A stretch of 64,000 nt of DNA from assembly GCA_905250075.1 (NCBI GenBank), contig CAJNOP010000031.1:694390-758389 (forward strand), read 5' to 3'. The notes under the pieces were generated by a model. It made no database searches. It had not been told where the DNA came from and saw only the letters and a list, made by a program, of their open reading frames with translations. Within the stretch, counting starts at the first letter, position 1, and every line of letters starts with the position of its first letter. Made by a program: the position numbers and the translations under genes. The DNA comes from Rotaria sp. Silwood1 (lineage: Eukaryota; Rotifera; Eurotatoria; Philodinida; Philodinidae). This document shows positions 62,693-64,000 of the stretch, piece after piece.

Positions 62693-62887
62693 TTCTTTCG
62701 GAGGAGCATTGATCCCAAGATCTAGATTCTCCAGAAAACCTACTTCCAACCATTTTGCACAAAAGTATTCGTTTAACAAACGAAACAGTATGCCAAGAAA
62801 CCCTTAAAAGCCAAAGGACAACTTGATATGTCCCGCTGTTCTCAACATAACCTAGACCAACTTTCTACTGTTACATTGCTATTGAAC

Positions 62888-63235
62888 ATCTGACATGAAA
62901 TAATGCATTTTATTTGAAATTTATTTACTATTGAAATAAAAATAAAAATTGGAATAGTTGAATATTTTATTTTGTATTTCAATAAAAAAAATTCAAGTAA
63001 AACGTATTATTTCATATCAGATGTTCAGATATTCAATTAAAGTACAGTTTTTTTTAATTTTAACACAAAGCAATTGAAATGGAATACATTATTTCATATC
63101 AAATGTTTAATTAAAGATCAGTACTTTTATCTTTTATTTCAATAAGAAAAGTTTTCAAATAAAATGTATTATTTCATATCAAATGTTGTATTAAAGTTCA
63201 ATATTTTAAATTTTATATCAATAAAAAAAATTTCA
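62888..63235. repeat. AT-rich tandem array, period about 80-82 bp, first unit inverted
   Basis: The word ATTATTTCATATCA recurs at 63006, 63088 and 63168 (spacings 82 and 80), each followed by (A/G)ATGTT and preceded by an A-rich TTTCAATAA...CAA(G/A)TA(A) stretch. A further copy at about 62888-62935 lies in the opposite orientation (CATCTGACATGAAATAATGC). There are about three direct units plus one inverted partial unit. No coding potential. Confidence 0.75.
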
Positions 63236-64000
63236 AGTAGAGAGAAAGGAATATGAACATCATGTTTTCCACAGGGGTCGCAGCGAGGGGGTATCAAAAA
63301 GAAGGATTTTAAGAAGGAATTTTTTTTTTTAAAATAGGAAATTTAAGAAAAAGAAGGAATTTTTTCAAATGTACTGTTGTCAAATCAAAATGAAGGTAAA
63401 TCAAGCAAACATGAAATAGAGCTGAATTTTAGATTTTACTTTTCCTCGAAGTAAAATGAGCCGACGCATCCATTGAAGACACGCTGAAAAATCTAAATTA
63501 ATTCGGCTATGTGATGACTTATTGTAGAAGACGATCTTTTTGATAGCATCTCGTTATGAGGAGTAAATGTTGTTGTTACTGTCTTTTCGTCCAAAAACAG
63601 ATTTTTTTGCACTGAGTTTGGCAAAAAAGTGCTGATGTGAGAAGATTGTTGTTCCATTTGGCTTTTGTATTTTACATGTCGCCTCTTCTTTGAAAAAAAA
63701 AGAATTTTATGAAAGAAAGAAATCAGTTTACGTAAACAGATGACATTAATTCAAAGAATAAGAGAGAGTAAACATATAAAAAAATGGCAATAGTTGACTT
63801 ATGCCTCAAACAGACTGAAAAAAATAAGACAAATTGAAACTGAATTGACGAATTCATCGTCTAGAATAGATAATTTAGGTCAGAACAGATTAGTCATGTT
63901 CTTTATTTCAACTTTAATTCACTTTTTGTGGAACTCACATATATTTTCGAAGAAAATAGTGAGTGTAAGTTTTAAGGTCAAGTTTTTGCGGCTCTCCCCT
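63236..64000. other. right edge, no gene seen
   Basis: A small GC-richer patch (GGGGTCGCAGCGAGGGGG near 63274-63291) precedes poly-A/T and AAGAAGGA-type purine runs (63298-63365). The rest is AT-rich and without a supportable frame. Confidence 0.5.

Noticed and set aside
62486..62779. Open frames on both strands in the G/C-rich block
   Set aside because: They are translations of TGTGGG/CCCACA repeats, with Cys/Gly/Val or Pro/Thr/His periodicity.

Overview
The window looks like a piece of a bdelloid rotifer nuclear genome (Adineta/Rotaria type). It is very AT-rich. Genes are split by tiny GT-AG introns, mostly 47-100 nt with a few of 1-4 kb. There is an ADP-ribosyltransferase fused to TPR repeats and an F-box gene of the kind bdelloids carry in large numbers. 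A bacterial-type YihY/BrkB membrane protein has acquired an intron, and TGTGGG-like G-rich blocks resemble the bdelloid telomere repeat. The species cannot be named from the sequence alone.

Layout. 0.2-4.1 kb (-): a BTB-BACK protein with a basic tail; a possible 55-residue gene lies antisense inside its first intron. 6.4-8.3 kb (+): an N-myristoylation-type coiled-coil protein. 9.6-12.0 kb (-): SF3A3, the 60 kDa subunit of splicing factor SF3a, with 14 exons that join in frame to 510 residues. 13.2-13.9 kb (+): an acidic, probably nuclear protein. 13.9-21.2 kb: a long gene-free stretch holding a 536-bp fold-back transposon with TA target duplication. 21.2-34.2 kb (+): a 20-exon ANKFN1/wide-awake orthologue of 1243 residues. 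37.4-38.1 kb (+): a truncated dynamin-like GTPase with damaged G1 and G3 motifs. 38.9-39.9 kb (-): the YihY/BrkB protein. 42.1-44.5 kb (-): the ART-TPR gene, cut by a stop and followed by about 650 bp of decaying TPR sequence.

45-63 kb is accessory in character. It contains a nine-copy decayed 27-codon coding repeat, a 468-bp hAT-like element built of GACTT words, LRR relics, four diverged fold-back elements, an intronless broken CDK7 copy and a frameshifted multi-pass membrane protein. It also holds five inverted pairs of telomere-like G-rich/C-rich blocks between 53.4 and 62.7 kb, and an intact three-exon F-box/LRR gene (60.4-62.2 kb). An AT-rich 80-bp tandem array with one inverted unit follows at 62.9-63.2 kb.

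The left two thirds carry conserved core genes (splicing, neuronal scaffold, BTB adaptor). The right third carries lineage-specific families, pseudogenes and mobile sequence, as expected near a bdelloid chromosome end or in a transfer-rich region. The genes do not form one pathway. The least explained items are the paired telomere-like blocks, the decayed 27-residue repeat gene and the recurrent fold-back elements.
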